Assembly: GCA_025517485.1 (NCBI GenBank)
Contig: JAOPKB010000003.1
Coordinates: 1-64,000, forward strand
Length of the DNA: 64,000 bases
DNA from: Natronoglomus mannanivorans
GTDB lineage: Archaea; Halobacteriota; Halobacteria; Halobacteriales; Natrialbaceae
Direction of reading: 5' to 3'
Below are positions 34,231 through 43,531 of this stretch, piece after piece (position 1 is the stretch's first letter; each line of letters opens with the position of its first letter). The notes below the pieces were generated by a model. It was not told the DNA's origin. It worked only from the letters and a program-made list of their open reading frames with translations, and did not search any database. The translations under genes and the position numbers were made by a program.

Positions 34231-35496
34231 ATGGACATCGAACACCCACGAAAGAGCCGCCACGAGGAGATCGACGCGATAGTGGAGAAGAAAGCGGGCG
34301 GGGTGACAGCAGTCCGAGACGAGGCCGACAAGTACACCGCCGTCGGTGCTGCCGAGCGACGCACCTACGCGAACTGGTTGACGCCGATCGAGGAACACTT
34401 CGTCTGCCACCGAAACGACATTCCGGATATCGACGCCGACGTGTGGACCGTCTCTCTCACTGGTCAGGTCGAGGGGAGTCTCTCGATGAACGATATCAGA
34501 GACGAGTACCCGACTGTGGCGGTCGCACACACGATGGAGTGTGCAGGTAACGGTCGCGGTCAGCATCGGCCCGAAACGGGGAGCGTTCAGTGGGGTTTCG
34601 AGGCCACTGGAACCGCGTTCTGGACCGGAACTCCCGTCGGGTCGATTCTCCGCGAACACGGCGTAGAATCACCTGACGGGAGGTGGCTCACTGCGATCGG
34701 AGGCGATCCGTCGGACGGCGACGACGTGTTCGCGCGGTCGATCCCGCTGACGAAGGTATTCGACGACTGTCTCCTCGCATACGAAATGAACGGTGAACCG
34801 CTCCCGCGAGAACACGGCTATCCGGTCCGACTGATCGTTCCCGGATGGTACGGCGTGAACAGCGTGAAGTGGGTCGAGGAACTCAGACTCATGGATTCGA
34901 TGGTAGTCGAAGGATCGCTCGAACGCCCGGGCGAACACGCGTACTGGCAACAGGTGTCCTACCGAATTCACCCCGAAGGAATCGAACCGGACGCGGCCGA
35001 GACGATCGAAACAGCAGACACGTGGGAGCAACTCGAGGGCGCAGTCGAATACCCGTACACGTTCGACGCGAACGTGATGTCGCTTATCGGAACACCGGAC
35101 GGAGAATCGCCCGTCTCGCCGCGAACGGAGGGCACCGTCGAAGTTCGCGGTGTCGCGTGGGCCGGTGACGACGCGGTCGATCGCGTGGAGGTTTCGACCG
35201 ACGGTGGCGACACCTGGCACGACGCGGAGCTGTTCGGCCCCGAGTACGCCGGTTCGTGGCGGCTGTTCCGGTACGGCTGGGACGCCAACCCGGGACGACA
35301 CGTGTTGCTGTCGCGTGCGACTGACGAACGGGGGAGGCGACAACCAACGAGAATCTCCGAACCAGACGCCTGGCGTGACGCACTCGAGAGTGACGAGTTC
35401 CCGTGGAACGTTGGTGGATTCGCCGCGAACGCCTCCGAACCGAACGCCGTGGAGGTTACGGTCCACAATACGGCAGGGACATCGTCGTCCGAGTGA
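34231..35496 (+). CDS. sulfite oxidase-family molybdopterin oxidoreductase
   Basis: The 421-residue protein carries a Moco domain with the Mo-ligating Cys in VAHTMECAGNGRGQ, followed by QWGFEATGTAFWTGTPVG and the C-terminal Mo-co dimerisation domain (EVRGVAWAGDDAVDRVEVST, GGDTWHDAELFG). No signal peptide is visible, so it is probably cytoplasmic. Typical substrates are sulfite or, for YedY-like members, methionine sulfoxide. The ATG at 34231 is chosen over a GTG at 34222. moaB is 1 kb downstream, but the methyltransferase between them is on the other strand. Confidence 0.9.
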   Translation: MDIEHPRKSRHEEIDAIVEKKAGGVTAVRDEADKYTAVGAAERRTYANWLTPIEEHFVCHRNDIPDIDADVWTVSLTGQVEGSLSMNDIRDEYPTVAVAHTMECAGNGRGQHRPETGSVQWGFEATGTAFWTGTPVGSILREHGVESPDGRWLTAIGGDPSDGDDVFARSIPLTKVFDDCLLAYEMNGEPLPREHGYPVRLIVPGWYGVNSVKWVEELRLMDSMVVEGSLERPGEHAYWQQVSYRIHPEGIEPDAAETIETADTWEQLEGAVEYPYTFDANVMSLIGTPDGESPVSPRTEGTVEVRGVAWAGDDAVDRVEVSTDGGDTWHDAELFGPEYAGSWRLFRYGWDANPGRHVLLSRATDERGRRQPTRISEPDAWRDALESDEFPWNVGGFAANASEPNAVEVTVHNTAGTSSSE

Positions 35497-35532
35497 GCCG
35501 AGCCAGAGAGCAACGGACAGCCGGGAAAACGA

Positions 35533-36369
35533 TCACGCGCGAGCGACCGCCAGGATGTGATTCGACCAGTCGACGACCGCCGGATCCGTCCGCAGCTCTC
35601 GGACGACGTCGTGAATCTCCGCCTCGTCGCCATCCGCGAGAACCTCGTCCTCGAGTCGCTCACCGACGTTCGCGGCGATTCCCTCGAGGCCAACCAGCGT
35701 CTCGACGTCGAACCCGATCGTCTCGAGGGCGGCCTCGAGTTCCGCCGCGCGGAAGAAGTGACACTCCGTAAAGCCGGGCTCGTCGGTCTGCTCGAGGGCG
35801 AACTCGCGAGTGTAGGCACCGGTGTCAGCGATCTCGGACATGCCAGTGTGATACGTCGGATTCCGCACGAGGTTCTGCAAGACGGCGAGTCGGCCCATCA
35901 CCGAGACGAAGACCGGCGCGTTCGGTCGCCCGGCCCGCCGCAGTTCGGTCATCGCCCGCTCGCGTTCGTCCTCGTCGACGATGTGCGAGAGCGGGCCGCC
36001 GGTACAGCAGACGGCGTCGAAGGCGTCTCCGTCGACGGGTAACGCCCGAAGGTCGCCGCGCTGGACAGTGACCCGATTTTCGAGCCCTCGTTCGGCGACC
36101 TTCTCGCGAGCGATCGCACACTGACGCGCGCTCAGATCGACCAGCGTCACGTCGTAGCCCCGGTCGGCGAGCCAGATCGAGTACCGGCCCGCACCGCCGC
36201 CCGCATCGAGGACTCGACCCGACGAGGGGAGGTATCGCTCGAGGTAGTCGACGGTTCCCTCGAACTCGAGGCGGCCGCCGAGGGTCGCCTCGAGGCGGTC
36301 CCACTCCTCGTGGCCGTACTCGTCGTAGTACCGTTCGGGATCGAGAGTGGCTGGCGGCTCCTCGCTCAT
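35533..36369 (-). CDS. SAM-dependent methyltransferase, class I
   Basis: The 278-residue protein has a Rossmann methyltransferase core: motif I VLDAGGGAGRYSIWLADRG, motif II VTLVDLSARQCAIAREK and DAVCCTGGPLSHIVD. The N-terminus YYDEYGHEEWDRLEATLGGR is often seen in haloarchaeal enzymes of this subgroup. Two adjacent cysteines in DAVCCTGG replace the more usual motif IV residues. Substrate unknown. The ATG at 36369 fits the start better than an upstream GTG/ATG in frame. Confidence 0.85.
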   Translation of the reverse strand: MSEEPPATLDPERYYDEYGHEEWDRLEATLGGRLEFEGTVDYLERYLPSSGRVLDAGGGAGRYSIWLADRGYDVTLVDLSARQCAIAREKVAERGLENRVTVQRGDLRALPVDGDAFDAVCCTGGPLSHIVDEDERERAMTELRRAGRPNAPVFVSVMGRLAVLQNLVRNPTYHTGMSEIADTGAYTREFALEQTDEPGFTECHFFRAAELEAALETIGFDVETLVGLEGIAANVGERLEDEVLADGDEAEIHDVVRELRTDPAVVDWSNHILAVARA

Positions 36370-36505
36370 GGCTGTGGTACTGCCGTCGTGACCGTCGGGA
36401 GGCAAGAACCTGCCGACAGTGTGTGGTGTGCGGTCGTGTGTCACGCAGTTCTCGAGCGCACGCGTCTGCCGTGCGCTTTACTCGCTCGAGGGAGAACGGG
36501 TAGAC

Positions 36506-37081
36506 ATGGCTACGGACGAAGCGGACGGGGGCGGTGGCGACGGTGGCGACGAGACTGCCGACGAGGACGCAACCGACGACGAGGTGATCGGTGCGGCCGT
36601 CGTCACGGTGTCGTCGACACGGTCGCTCGAGGACGACGAACCGGGCGACGCGGTCGTCTCGGCGTTCGAGGACGCTGGTCACGAACTCGCGACGCGGGAG
36701 TTGATCGAGAGCGGCTACGACAACGTGCAGTCGATCGTCACGCGACTGGTCGACCGCGGCGACGTCGACGTCGTCGTCACGACCGGCGGCACCGGCGTCT
36801 CGCCGGACGACGTCACGCTCGAGGCGATCAGTCCGTTGCTCGACAAGGAGTTGCCCGCGTTCGGCGACCTCTTCACCCGACTCGGGTACGAGGAGGTCGG
36901 GACCGGCGTTCTCTGCACCCGGACGATGGCCGGTGTCTCGGACGGCGTTCCGATCTTCTGTCTGCCGGCCCACGCGACGGCGACGGATCTCGCGACGACG
37001 TCGATTATCGTGCCCGAGGGCCCGAAACTCGTCTCCCAAGCGGTCGGTGACCGAGCGTCGCCGGGGGAGGTAGAGGAGTGA
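36506..37081 (+). CDS. moaB: molybdenum cofactor biosynthesis protein MoaB/MogA family
   Basis: MoaB adenylates molybdopterin, preparing it for molybdate insertion. The 191-residue protein has an acidic N-terminal extension (about 25 residues of Gly/Asp) and then the MPT-binding core: AAVVTVSSTRSLEDD, VDVVVTTGGTGVSPDDVT (GGTG binding loop) and VPIFCLPAHATA. Its stop overlaps the start of the next gene (GTGA). A TTTA element about 28 bases before the ATG suggests a leaderless message. It may serve the sulfite-oxidase-like enzyme upstream. Confidence 0.92.
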   Translation: MATDEADGGGGDGGDETADEDATDDEVIGAAVVTVSSTRSLEDDEPGDAVVSAFEDAGHELATRELIESGYDNVQSIVTRLVDRGDVDVVVTTGGTGVSPDDVTLEAISPLLDKELPAFGDLFTRLGYEEVGTGVLCTRTMAGVSDGVPIFCLPAHATATDLATTSIIVPEGPKLVSQAVGDRASPGEVEE

Positions 37082-37956
37082 CTGATAGCGATAGCGACGC
37101 CGACACCGAGTCGGAGGCCGAGTCCGGCGACACTCGGGCCGAAACTGGATCCGGATCCGGATCCGGATCAGAATCCGAATCCAAAACGGCGACCAAACAG
37201 ACTATCCGGACTCGAGTCTGGGACGACCTCGAGGACTCCGGCGTCGCCCGGTTTCCGTTCCCGCCACACGGCCGCATTCCCAACTTCGCCGGCGCGGACG
37301 ACGCGGCTGAGCGACTGGCCGACCAGCCGGAGTGGGAGGCCGCGGAGACGATCAAGGCCAATCCCGACGCGCCGCAACTACCGGTCCGACGGCGTGCGCT
37401 CCGGGACGGAAAGACCCTCTACATGGCCGTGCCCCGGCTTCGCGACGAACAGTGTTTCCTCGAACTCGACCCGACCGAACTCGCTCCCGAGGAGTACGAC
37501 CCGGCGACGACCGTCTCGGGGATCGGCGAGTACGGCGTTCAGGTCGGCCCCGAGGCTGTCGGCGAGATCGACCTGATCGTCTCCGGAAGCGTCGCAGTCA
37601 CCGAAGCGGGCGACCGGATCGGAAAGGGAGAGGGGTACAGCGACCTCGAGTACGCGATCCTCCGAGAACTGGGACTGGTCGACGACGAGACGCCAGTTGC
37701 GACGACGGTTCACGAGCGCCAGCTGCTCGAGGGTGGGGGTGGGGGTGAAGACGAACTCGAGGACGAGGCCGGGGGCGAGGCCGAGGGCGAGGGGACCGTC
37801 GAAACCGAACCCCACGACGTCCCGATGGATCTACTCGTCACGCCCGACCGTGTGATCCGACCCGCCTCGAGTCGAAAACCGACCGGTCTCGACTGGGAGC
37901 TACTCGAAGACGAGCGACTGGCCGAGATTCCAGTTTTAAAGCAGTTACAGGATTGA
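37078..37956 (+). CDS. 5-formyltetrahydrofolate cyclo-ligase-like protein
   Basis: Starting at a GTG inside the moaB stop, the 292-residue protein opens with a Ser/Gly/Glu repeat (about residues 3-38) coded by repeated GGATCC-type hexamers. The core has [19 protein letters not shown], a [16 protein letters not shown] block and [19 protein letters not shown], which corresponds to the Gly-rich phosphate-binding G-x-G-x-G-Y motif of methenyl-THF synthetase. A second acidic insert ([12 protein letters not shown]...) interrupts the C-terminal part. A haloarchaeal variant of the cyclo-ligase or a related family member is plausible; activity on 5-formyl-THF is not shown. Confidence 0.75.
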   Translation: MTDSDSDADTESEAESGDTRAETGSGSGSGSESESKTATKQTIRTRVWDDLEDSGVARFPFPPHGRIPNFAGADDAAERLADQPEWEAAETIKANPDAPQLPVRRRALRDGKTLYMAVPRLRDEQCFLELDPTELAPEEYDPATTVSGIGEYGVQVGPEAVGEIDLIVSGSVAVTEAGDRIGKGEGYSDLEYAILRELGLVDDETPVATTVHERQLLEGGGGGEDELEDEAGGEAEGEGTVETEPHDVPMDLLVTPDRVIRPASSRKPTGLDWELLEDERLAEIPVLKQLQD

Positions 37957-38552
37957 TCGACTCGAGAGGTCAGTTCACGTTCGGTGTCGCCGAGACGATC
38001 GAACGGGCCACTCGAGCGGGTCGCCGACTGGAGAACGAAGAGCAGACGTGATCGAACGTGCTGAGCGAGTCTGGAAAACGGCAAAATGGCCGACCGCCTG
38101 CCACCGGCGGTCGTCCCGCAGGGTGCGACGCGAGCCGGTGGGGAAGGCCCGCGTCGGAAACGGCGTGGCAATGGTGGGGATAGGGTGCTGTGGTGGGGTT
38201 GCTGGAAGTCACGGGTGACGAAGCGGTGGATGCCGTCGTGTGGGGTCTACCCGTCGACCTCCATCTATCCCTATTCGAGGAAGCTACTTCAACCGCTGCG
38301 ACGGTACAATATCTTGTACTGAATTAGGTGATAATTTAGCCCAGTTCAATTCCCTGAAACCGAGCGTGTGAACGTTTAACAAGCGATTCTGTGGATATTT
38401 GTAGTGTTTCGAGAGGATCACGACTTCGTGACTGTCCGGCGGACAGTTCACGGGTCGTCGGGACGAACAGGCACGAAAACGGGACAGGATACGAGAACGA
38501 AACCGAGAACGATAGCGAGGTCGCGGTAGCGACAACGAAACTGGAACGCTGC
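37957..38552. other. intergenic region with two palindromes and a doubtful 45-codon frame
   Basis: Nearly 600 bases separate the moaB operon from the guaAB operon. A short frame at 38190-38327 (GTG start) translates as LLEVTGDEAVDAVVWGLPVD and onward, but its last codons lose GC bias. Further on are CACGACTTCGTG (38419-38430) and ACTGTCCGGCGGACAGT (38431-38447), an adjacent pair of near-perfect inverted repeats. The AT-rich stretch 38300-38400 may hold promoters. No gene is confidently assigned. Confidence 0.4.
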
Positions 38553-38897
38553 TTACTCGCCCGTGCCAGCCAGCTCCTCGGCGACGATGGTCGGGGACGC
38601 GATCTGCGGATCGATCGCGAGATCGATCTGGCCGCGGACGAATTCGGGAATCGTATCCCGAGCGTAGGCGACCGTCCGCAACCCGTCGGTCAGGTCGCGA
38701 GCGATCGGAATCGTCGTCGCCTGTGAAACGTCGGTCAGGACGTAGATGTCCGCGTCGACGATCCCCGCCTCCTCGAGCGCCGGTCGCGAGAGCATGCCCT
38801 CGAGTCGTTCGACCGTGACGCCCTCGGCTTCGAGCGCGTCGGCCAGCCCTTCCTCGTCGTCACCGGCAACGATCGCGAAGCGTTGTGCCGACGTCAT
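38553..38897 (-). CDS. small conserved protein co-transcribed with guaAB (DUF7126-like)
   Basis: The 114-residue protein begins [20 protein letters not shown] and has [20 protein letters not shown] and [20 protein letters not shown], an alpha/beta pattern resembling a TrkA-N or receiver-like Rossmann half without a full nucleotide motif. Its start overlaps the guaAB stop (ATGA), so the two are translationally coupled. This neighbour is usual beside GMP synthase in haloarchaea. Function unknown. Confidence 0.75.
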   Translation of the reverse strand: MTSAQRFAIVAGDDEEGLADALEAEGVTVERLEGMLSRPALEEAGIVDADIYVLTDVSQATTIPIARDLTDGLRTVAYARDTIPEFVRGQIDLAIDPQIASPTIVAEELAGTGE

Positions 38898-39811
38898 TCG
38901 TACTCGATGGTCGCCGGCGGTTTGTGCGTCACGTCGTAGACGACGCGAGCGACGTTGTCGTTGGCACCGGTGATCCGCGACTGGATGCGCTGGAGGGTCT
39001 CCCAGTCGATCTCCTGGGCGCGGGCGGTCATGCCGTCCCGGGACTCGACCGAGCGGACGGAGACGACCCAGCCGTGGACCCGGTTGTCTCCCTTGACGCC
39101 CGTCGCCTTGCCGATCACCGCCGCGAGTGCCTGCCATGGCTCGTACTCCTCGAGTTCGTCCTCGACGACGTGACACGCCTCGCGGGCGACCTCGAGTTTC
39201 TCGTCGGTGACTTCACCGATGACGCGCACGGCGAGGCCGGGGCCCGGGAAGGGCATCCGTTCGGCGACGAGTTCGTCGAGGCCGAGGTGACGCGCGACCT
39301 CGCGGACTTCGTCCTTGTAGAGGTCGCGGACGGGTTCGACGATGCCGTCGAAGTCGACAACCTCGGGGAGTCCGCCGACGTTGTGGTGGGACTTGATTCC
39401 ACCTTCGCTCTCGATCCGGTCGGGGTAGATCGTCCCCTGGACGAGGTAGTCGGCGTCCGTGTCCGTTGCTTCGCGCTCGAACTCGCGGATGAACTGCTCG
39501 CCGATGATCTTGCGTTTCTCTTCAGGGTCCGTGACGCCCGCGAGAGCCTCGAGGAACCGATCCTTGGCGTCGATAATACGCAGGGACTCCATGTAGTCGA
39601 ACGTCTCACGGATCTGGTCCGTTTCGCCTTTGCGCATCAGGCCGGTGTCGACGTAGACCGGGGTGAGTCGGTCGCCGATTGCCTCGTAGGCGAGGGCGGC
39701 GGCCACGGAGGAGTCGACGCCACCCGAGAGGGCGATGACGGCGTTCGCGTCGCCGATCTCGTCGCCGATTTCGGTGATCGCTTCGGGAACGAAGGTGTCG
39801 GTGTCGACCAT
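38894..39811 (-). CDS. guaAB: GMP synthase subunit B (ATP pyrophosphatase)
   Basis: GuaAB adenylates XMP and uses ammonia from the separate glutaminase subunit to give GMP. The 305-residue protein has the PP-loop [19 protein letters not shown], the substrate region [13 protein letters not shown], and the GMP synthase C-terminal dimer domain with [16 protein letters not shown] and [17 protein letters not shown] at the end. In archaea the glutaminase is a separate gene, which is not adjacent. pyrG lies 3.7 kb upstream on the same strand, with two secreted-protein genes in between. Confidence 0.95.
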   Translation of the reverse strand: MVDTDTFVPEAITEIGDEIGDANAVIALSGGVDSSVAAALAYEAIGDRLTPVYVDTGLMRKGETDQIRETFDYMESLRIIDAKDRFLEALAGVTDPEEKRKIIGEQFIREFEREATDTDADYLVQGTIYPDRIESEGGIKSHHNVGGLPEVVDFDGIVEPVRDLYKDEVREVARHLGLDELVAERMPFPGPGLAVRVIGEVTDEKLEVAREACHVVEDELEEYEPWQALAAVIGKATGVKGDNRVHGWVVSVRSVESRDGMTARAQEIDWETLQRIQSRITGANDNVARVVYDVTHKPPATIEYE

Positions 39812-39985
39812 CAGGCGGTCACCTCCGCGCGATGGTTGGACCGAAGCAGTGAACTGATATCCTGCCGTTGAGCACGGCTGCGGCCGTCAGAAGGGGTTTC
39901 GATCGACATACGGATTCTCTGTGAGGACGAGGCAAAACAGTTGCGAATCCGTTACTCGACCGCGTCGAACTGCGAGTTCACTCAC

Positions 39986-41764
39986 TTAGAGGTTCTCGAA
40001 GAGTCGAACGACGTCACTGGTACCGACGCGGCCGTTGTCGCTGAAATCGAACGCCTCGACGTTGTCCTGAATCGCCGGCGATTCCAGGTTTTCGAAGAAG
40101 TCGACGACGTCGGCGACGTCTCGAGTTCCGTTCCCGTTGACGTCCTCGTAGCGACCGTCACCGGTTATGTCGGTCGGCGCGTTCGCGTTGTCGCCGATCG
40201 GCGGCGGCCCGTCACCGTCGTCGACGGCCTCGAACGTCCAGCGTTGACCGTCACCGCCGTTCCAGGACGACTGAATTACGTTCATACCATTCGCCGTGGA
40301 TTCGTTCTCGGCACTGGCGAACTTGGCGCTACAGGCGTTTTCGAGGTGGTACGTGCCGTTGCTCCCCCCGTGGAGGTACCATCGTTGGGTCGGGTGACGG
40401 TGCCACGGCCACTGCTGGACGTCAGCCCCGTCGCTCGTGTCGGCGTTCTCGACTTCGAGTACGTGTCCGCTCGCGGCGTTTTCCAGTACGTACTCGCCAC
40501 CCGACAGACGCGAAACCTGCCACTCGGCCTGAGCCCGGGACTCGTCGGCGGTCGTGGCAGTGATGGCGAGCGCACTCGCGCCCTCGTCGGTCCCGTCGAC
40601 CGTGAGGACCCTCCCGTCGACGCTCACGATGCGGTACGTCCCGTCGTCGACGGGCGCAGGGTGCTGGCCCAGATTCGGCACGGGTGCCGACATGCTCGGC
40701 GTCTCGTCACCGCCGATGATCGGCCAGCCGTCGGCCGTCCAGTAGACCCGGTCGATGAACAGCTGCCGAGCGGGCGGCCAGCCGTAGACGTCCGCGGTCT
40801 CCGGGCCATCAGTGTCGTAGGCGTGGTAGAGGAACCAGTACGAGCCGTCGTCGTCGACCGCCACGTCGCCGTGACCCGGCCCGATGAAGCGCTCGTCGTC
40901 CCCGAGGTGCGTTGGGCCTGCGTTCCACTCGTCGCGCTCGAGCATCGGCGTCCCGTCTCGGTCGTGGTACGGTCCGAGGAGGTTCTCCGACCGGCCGACC
41001 TCGACCTCGTACGTGCTGTCGAACCCGTCACAGCAGTCGCCGGTTGCACCGAAGAAGTACCAGTAGCCGTCTCGGTGAAAGATCGTCGGGCCCTCGTAGG
41101 CGTAGCCGGCGATCTGCTGGAACGTCTCGGACCGAAAGTCCTGGAGGTCCTCGGTGAGTTCGACCACGTAGACGCCAGCAAAGTTCGCCCAGAAGAGGTA
41201 CAGCGTACCCTCGTGCTCGACGAAGTAGGGATCGATGGTGTTGCCGGGATAGGGGTGATCCGGGTTGGAGAGGATCTCTCCGTGGTCCGTGAAGGGGCCC
41301 GCCGGCGTCTCGGACGTGGCGACACCGATACCGGGCACGAGGTCGTCGTCGTCCTCTCGGGGCCACAGTGCGTAGAACAACACCCACTGGCCGTCGTAGT
41401 AGTGGACGTCCGGTGCCCAGACCGATCCGTACAACCAGCCGGGCCGAGCGGTGAACGCCTCCCCCTCGTACGTCCAATCGACGAGGTTCTGTGAGGAGAG
41501 GATCGGCACCAGATCCTCGTCTGAATTCTGGCTATAGCTCATGTTCGAGGCGTACGCCCACCAGGTCCCGTCGTCGGCGCGGTGGATCGTCGGGTCCGCG
41601 AAGTCCGGACCGTACAGCGGGTTTTCGTAGTACGTCTGGTCGTGATTCGTCGCCGCGGTGGTGGCGCTCGAGCCGATCACGCCGGTCGCGCCGATGGCAC
41701 CGGCACCGATCGCTTTCAATAGGCTTCTCCGCTCGATCGCCCCGAACTGGTTCTGTGCAGTCAT
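39986..41764 (-). CDS. Tat-exported GH43 glycoside hydrolase with ricin-type lectin and dockerin-like domains
   Basis: The 592-residue protein begins with a Tat signal (IERRSLLKAIGAGAIG). Residues about 35-350 are a five-bladed GH43 propeller: DPTIHRADDGTWWAYA gives the general-base Asp, GSVWAPDVHYYDGQW and NTIDPYFVEHEGTLYLFW the modulating Asp, and YEGPTIFHRDGYWYFFG the acid Glu. About 370-510 is a ricin-B-like trefoil with ENAASGHVLEVENA and NGGDGQRWTFEA. The C-terminus is dockerin-like: DITGDGRYEDVNGNGTRDVA, then FSDNGRVGTSDVVRLFENL, two Ca-binding-type loops. Targets are likely arabinan or xylan side chains, not proven. ATG 41764 places the Tat motif correctly. Confidence 0.93.
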   Translation of the reverse strand: MTAQNQFGAIERRSLLKAIGAGAIGATGVIGSSATTAATNHDQTYYENPLYGPDFADPTIHRADDGTWWAYASNMSYSQNSDEDLVPILSSQNLVDWTYEGEAFTARPGWLYGSVWAPDVHYYDGQWVLFYALWPREDDDDLVPGIGVATSETPAGPFTDHGEILSNPDHPYPGNTIDPYFVEHEGTLYLFWANFAGVYVVELTEDLQDFRSETFQQIAGYAYEGPTIFHRDGYWYFFGATGDCCDGFDSTYEVEVGRSENLLGPYHDRDGTPMLERDEWNAGPTHLGDDERFIGPGHGDVAVDDDGSYWFLYHAYDTDGPETADVYGWPPARQLFIDRVYWTADGWPIIGGDETPSMSAPVPNLGQHPAPVDDGTYRIVSVDGRVLTVDGTDEGASALAITATTADESRAQAEWQVSRLSGGEYVLENAASGHVLEVENADTSDGADVQQWPWHRHPTQRWYLHGGSNGTYHLENACSAKFASAENESTANGMNVIQSSWNGGDGQRWTFEAVDDGDGPPPIGDNANAPTDITGDGRYEDVNGNGTRDVADVVDFFENLESPAIQDNVEAFDFSDNGRVGTSDVVRLFENL

Positions 41765-42263
41765 GCGAACCCCCCTCGAAGCAGGTGACGACGTTGTCGG
41801 TATCGCTGCAGGTGCGGGTGACCACCCTTCGAGGAAAAACCGGTACGGAGATGTCGGCTCCGATGGGAACGTCGAGAGCAATCGTCGGTAACTGGAAGCG
41901 GGGAGCGATCGTTCGATGTCGTGTCGTGTTCGCTGTCAGCGGAAGTTGTCGGAACTTGCATAGTAGTGAAACTCGATCGATTCGGTCGCCCGACGCCGAG
42001 CGGGTGACCGTCACTATCGTGCCACATAATCACTAACGAAGATAAATAAATTTTTGTGTTGGTTCTATGATTTTATGTTCCGAGTATCCGTTCGAATCGC
42101 CGGAACCGAGGTCCCAAAGCTGGTTTCGGCCGGTAGATGCGGCCGACGGCCTGTCATGGGCGTAGCGGCCAGAGCGAACCGGATGTGAAGGCCGGCACTC
42201 TGTGTGACGCGACCGACGACGCGACACCCCGTATGAGGTGTGAGAGGCGAACGACTACGGTCG
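41765..42263. other. intergenic region between the two dockerin-bearing genes
   Basis: The 500 bases between the GH43 and the hydrolase gene contain an AT-rich block (about 42030-42070) with GATAAATAAATTTTTG, which on the minus strand is a TATA-like element. If used by the GH43 gene, the leader would be about 250 bases, much longer than usual here. No frame is credible. A long leader or a small RNA is possible but unproven. Confidence 0.4.
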
Positions 42264-43295
42264 CTACAGCCGCTCGAAGAGGGTGACGACGTCGTTGGTG
42301 CTGACGTCGCCGGAGCCCGAGAAGTCGAAGTACTGGGGATTGTTCTGGACGACGGGGTCGTCGAGGTGATCGAAGAAGACGGTGACGTCGTTGCTCCCCA
42401 GACGACCGTTACCGTCGACATCCCAGTACAGATCGCTACCGTCGTACGGTTGGGGTTCGTAGCCGTTCAGTTCGATGGGGTCGTCGTCATCGCCTTGCTC
42501 GGTGATCGCATCGGCGAGGTCCTGGCCCAATTCCGGGCTGCTCGTGTACGCGCCGTGGTTTCCGACCGAGTCGGTGACGTCGACGTCCGTGTACGTCGCC
42601 GGCGTCGCCGTCGAGTCCGGGGTGCCCTCGGCACCGAGTGCGGTGTCACCCGCGCCGCCGAAGTCAGGGCCGACCACGTCGTCGTTTCCGGAGTAGTAGT
42701 TTCGGACCGCTGTAGCGTTCTCGGCGATGCCGTCGTACCACTGGCCACCCTCGGTGACCGTCGAGCCGTCAGCGGCGATACCCATCGGCGCGACGGTGTC
42801 GACGACGTAGCCCCCCTCGAGCACGGAGAGCGCCTCGAGGACGACCCGACCGCCCAGCGAGTGGCCGACGAGTCGAATCGAGCCGACGCCCTCGTCGATG
42901 GCGGTCCGGAGGATGCCGGCGAGGGTGGCGCCGGCGGCAGCGGCGTCGTCCATGATGGCGTTCACGTCGGGGTTGCTCGCGTCGTAGACGAAGGCGACCG
43001 TCTCGTCGGCTTCGTAGCCGCCGGTGGCGAGGATACCCGCGAGGTCCGCGGCCTGATCCGGGCCGCCGCTGCTGCCGAACCAGCCGTGGACGAACACCAA
43101 GACCTCGTCGACGACGGGGAGTGTCGGGTCGGCCGCCTCACGGACGTCCACGACGGTGACGTTGGAATCGTCGGACTGTGCAGCGACGGTACCGGTCGTT
43201 CCAATTCCGGCGGCGGCGAGGATGCCCGCGCCGAGGCCGTGGAGGACGGTCCGACGCCGGGTGAGGGTCTGCAACGACGTCTCATTGTTCGCCAT
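42264..43295 (-). CDS. Tat-exported alpha/beta hydrolase (lipase-like) with dockerin-like C-terminus
   Basis: The 343-residue protein has a Tat signal (TRRRTVLHGLGAGILAAAG), the oxyanion-region VFVHGWFGSSGG, the nucleophile elbow RLVGHSLGGRVVLEAL, a candidate catalytic Asp in YYSGNDDVVG and His in SVGNHGAYTSS. This is a triglyceride-lipase or esterase pattern. From about residue 282 to the end two loops (YWDVDGNGRLGSNDVTVFF, then FDFSGSGDVSTNDVVTLFERL) match the end of the neighbouring GH43 protein and look like a dockerin pair. It is next to that gene on the same strand. Confidence 0.9.
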   Translation of the reverse strand: MANNETSLQTLTRRRTVLHGLGAGILAAAGIGTTGTVAAQSDDSNVTVVDVREAADPTLPVVDEVLVFVHGWFGSSGGPDQAADLAGILATGGYEADETVAFVYDASNPDVNAIMDDAAAAGATLAGILRTAIDEGVGSIRLVGHSLGGRVVLEALSVLEGGYVVDTVAPMGIAADGSTVTEGGQWYDGIAENATAVRNYYSGNDDVVGPDFGGAGDTALGAEGTPDSTATPATYTDVDVTDSVGNHGAYTSSPELGQDLADAITEQGDDDDPIELNGYEPQPYDGSDLYWDVDGNGRLGSNDVTVFFDHLDDPVVQNNPQYFDFSGSGDVSTNDVVTLFERL

Positions 43296-43317
43296 ATTTG
43301 CACCATTTATCGTCCCG

Positions 43318-43326
43318 TATATTAAA
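43318..43326 (-). promoter_or_regulatory. TATA box of the dockerin-bearing hydrolase gene
   Basis: On the minus strand the element reads TTTAATATA, 23-31 bases upstream of the start codon at 43295, in a spacing that gives a leaderless transcript. It is one of the most canonical TATA boxes in the window. Confidence 0.6.
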
Positions 43327-43531
43327 GCCGAGGTCCGTTGCCGATCTTCACATGGACCAGAAGGGCGTGACGACCGCGTCGAGGCCGCCGCTTCTCATCG
43401 TGGTGCACCACGATATCAGCGGCCCACTGAGACAGGCCGCCACAGGGTACTGTATCCACCGTATTGGTCGCGTCGTTCGCCAGAACGGTCAGCAAGCGGG
43501 ACGATACGAGGCCTCGCGATCGATCACTAGT

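Noticed and set aside
39941..41494. 517-codon plus-strand frame across the GH43 gene
   Set aside because: No domain and a Val/Arg-rich composition; the minus strand encodes a complete GH43-lectin-dockerin protein.
42240..43325. 361-codon plus-strand frame opposite the lipase-like gene
   Set aside because: Antisense shadow of a gene with a full catalytic triad and Tat signal.
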